Below are positions 4,274 to 5,894 of a stretch of 5,894 bases of DNA, one piece after another (within the stretch, counting starts at the first letter, position 1; the number at the start of each line of letters is the position of its first letter). The stretch is from NCBI GenBank assembly GCA_019245455.1, contig JAFARM010000421.1, forward strand, positions 1-5,894, given 5' to 3'. This DNA comes from Sphingomonadaceae bacterium. Its GTDB lineage: Bacteria > Pseudomonadota > Alphaproteobacteria > Sphingomonadales > Sphingomonadaceae. The notes beneath the pieces were generated by a model. The model had not been told where the DNA came from and did not search any database. It saw only the letters and a program-made list of their open reading frames with translations. Made by a program: the position numbers and the translations under genes.

Positions 4274-5894
4274 CTACTGCAGCCCCATTGCGTGAACGAC
4301 CGTCAGGAACAGCCAGTAGAGGACGCCGGCGATCGCCATCGCCGCTGGCAGCGTCGTCACCCAGGCGAGCGCGATGTTCCTGACCGTCGATGCCTGCAGC
4401 CCCGCGCCGTCGGCGACCATCGTCCCGGCAACACCGCTCGACAGGATGTGCGTCGTCGACACCCGCAGGCCCTTGGCCTGGGCGAGCAGGATCGTCGATG
4501 CCGCCATCAGCTCGGCCGACGCCCCCATGCCATAGGTCAGGTGCGTCTTGCCGATCTTCTCGCCGACGGTGACGACGATCCGCTTCCAGCCGATCATCGT
4601 GCCGAGACCGAGCGCCAGCGCGACGCTGATCTTGACCCAGCGCGGGATGAAGCGCGTGCCGTTCTCCAGCAGCTTCTGGTAATCCTTCAGCTTCTTGTCG
4701 CCGCCGTTCGGGAACGCCGCCTTGGCTTTGTCGTCGTCCTTGGTGACGAGGCGGAGCGTGTCGTAGACGAGGTACATCTCGTTGCGCACGTTCTTGGTCG
4801 CGCCCGCCGGCACCTGCTTGATCGAGCCATAGGCCTTGAGCTCGCCGTCGATCGCGGTCGAGACCGCCGACAGCGCGGCATAGACTTCCGGCGCATCGGT
4901 CTTCTTGGTCCTGAGCGCGTCGTTCAGCGTCTTCAGCGCCACGTCGGGCGCGGGCGTCGCGCCGCCGGCCTTGGGGTCGAGGACGCTGCGCGCCGCAGCA
5001 CTCGCCTCGATGAACTTCGGCGTCGATCCGTCGGGCATCGTCCGGTTGAGGGCATAAGCGGTCGGCGCGACGCCGATCAGGATCAGCATGATCAGCCCCA
5101 TGCCCTTCTGCCCGTCGTTGCCGCCGTGGGCGAACGACACCGCGGTGCAGGTGAAGATCAGCAGCGCGCGGATGCCGGTCGGCGGCGGCGCGTCGGCCTT
5201 GGGCTCGCGGTACAGCTCGGGGTTCCTGACCACCGTCTTCATCAGCCGCAGCAGCAGGAAGGCGCCGATGAAGCCGATCAGCGGGCTGACGAGCAGCGCC
5301 AGCAGGACGTTGGTCGCCTGGCCCCACTCGACACCCGCCGTGCCGCCGGTACCCCCTGCGCTCAGCAGCTGATTGGCCAGCCCGACGCCGAGCACCGAGC
5401 CGATCAGCGCATGGCTCGACGAGTTGGGCAGGCCGAACCACCACGTGCCGAGGTTCCACGTCACCGCCGCGATCAGCAGCGCGAAGATCATCGCATAGCC
5501 GCCCGCCGAGCCGACGTTCAGGATCAGGTCGACGGGGAGCAGCGTGATGATCGAATAGGCGACCGCTCCGCTCGAGGTCAGCACGCCGATGAAGTTCCAG
5601 CACCCCGACCAGACGACGGCGACGACCGGCTTCAGGCTGTGCGTGTAGATGACGGTGGCGACCGCGTTCGCCGTGTCGTGGAAGCCGTTGACGAACTCGA
5701 ACCCCAGCGCGATCAGCAGCGCCAGCCCGAGGAAGCCGAACGCGCCGAGCGCCAGGTTCTCGCCGACCTTCGACGTGTCGTCGAAGATCGAATAGCCGGC
5801 GAAGGCGAGCCCGCCGATCAGGACGAGGAGGAAGGCCCCGACCGCGCCCGGGTGGACCTTGTGGTCCATCGGCACGCGCGTCGCGCCGTCGGCG
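4274..5894 (-). CDS. pit: PitA-type low-affinity inorganic phosphate transporter (5' end outside window)
   Basis: At least 533 residues counted from an in-frame GTG at 5875. The frame stays open to the window edge and neither this GTG nor the ATG at 5869 has a Shine-Dalgarno, so the true start is probably further upstream. The protein is a multi-pass PiT-family (PF01384-type) proton symporter importing phosphate, in E. coli as metal-phosphate complexes. Signatures: the first PiT repeat NGFHDTANAVATVIYT (63-78), WNLGTWWFGLPNSSSHALIG (140-159), the second repeat FAHGGNDGQKGMGLIMLILI (248-267), and a C-terminal VSTTHILSSGVAGTMVADG (472-490). A hydrophilic loop (about 278-411) splits the two membrane halves, as in E. 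coli PitA. Length and order match PitA rather than the shorter Pit paralogues that pair with a PhoU-like protein. The stop codon is 40 bp before the reductase gene, so the three minus-strand genes may share a transcript. Confidence 0.96.
   Translation of the reverse strand, partial: ADGATRVPMDHKVHPGAVGAFLLVLIGGLAFAGYSIFDDTSKVGENLALGAFGFLGLALLIALGFEFVNGFHDTANAVATVIYTHSLKPVVAVVWSGCWNFIGVLTSSGAVAYSIITLLPVDLILNVGSAGGYAMIFALLIAAVTWNLGTWWFGLPNSSSHALIGSVLGVGLANQLLSAGGTGGTAGVEWGQATNVLLALLVSPLIGFIGAFLLLRLMKTVVRNPELYREPKADAPPPTGIRALLIFTCTAVSFAHGGNDGQKGMGLIMLILIGVAPTAYALNRTMPDGSTPKFIEASAAARSVLDPKAGGATPAPDVALKTLNDALRTKKTDAPEVYAALSAVSTAIDGELKAYGSIKQVPAGATKNVRNEMYLVYDTLRLVTKDDDKAKAAFPNGGDKKLKDYQKLLENGTRFIPRWVKISVALALGLGTMIGWKRIVVTVGEKIGKTHLTYGMGASAELMAASTILLAQAKGLRVSTTHILSSGVAGTMVADGAGLQASTVRNIALAWVTTLPAAMAIAGVLYWLFLTVVHAMGLQ

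Noticed and set aside
4074..5603. 509-codon minus-strand open frame inside the phosphate transporter region
   Set aside because: It is Arg/Ala/Gly-rich and in a different frame from the transporter, which carries all the PiT signatures. It is a frame shadow.
1..5894. A previously undescribed multi-gene system
   Set aside because: All genes but one belong to well-known housekeeping or transport families in ordinary arrangements. I saw no transposase, integrase, tRNA, CRISPR repeats or defence-type domains.

Overview
The window is GC-rich (about two thirds by eye) and densely coded, with short intergenic gaps. Gene content, codon use and protein style fit an alphaproteobacterium, most likely a sphingomonad (Sphingomonadales). 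That placement rests on recalled family resemblance (a TonB beginning MAYADQ, a tonB-exbB-exbD-exbD order, and the secreted hypothetical protein), not on a search.

Left part (1-1974, all minus strand): an energy-transduction operon read right to left as tonB (1974-1315), exbB (1237-539), exbD (528-100) and the first 28 codons of a second exbD (86-1, running off the left edge). ExbB and ExbD form the proton-driven inner-membrane motor. TonB carries its energy across the periplasm to TonB-dependent outer-membrane receptors for siderophores, vitamins or glycans. Two ExbD subunits in one operon suggest either a mixed motor or two alternative motors. The exbB-exbD and exbD-exbD gaps are only 10-13 bp, and the second exbD Shine-Dalgarno overlaps the preceding stop codon. 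The tonB-exbB gap is longer and holds a strong GC hairpin.

Middle (1975-3001): a 265-bp divergent intergenic region with an 8-bp inverted repeat, a weak tonB promoter candidate and an 11-bp direct repeat. It is followed on the plus strand by a 253-residue exported protein of unknown function. This is the only plus-strand gene.

Right part (3026-5894, minus strand): read right to left, a PitA-type low-affinity phosphate transporter (5' end beyond the window), a PTR1/FolM-like pteridine reductase, and folB (dihydroneopterin aldolase). The reductase and folB overlap by 4 bp (ATGA), so they are probably translationally coupled and act in pterin/folate metabolism. The reductase start codon lies directly against a perfect hairpin that holds its only Shine-Dalgarno-like sequence. 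The plus-strand gene and folB converge with 24 bp between their stop codons.

I see no mobile element, RNA gene, CRISPR array or clear new system. The most interesting points are the PTR1-like reductase coupled to folB, the hairpin over its ribosome binding site, the paired exbD genes, and the unassigned secreted protein next to the TonB operon.
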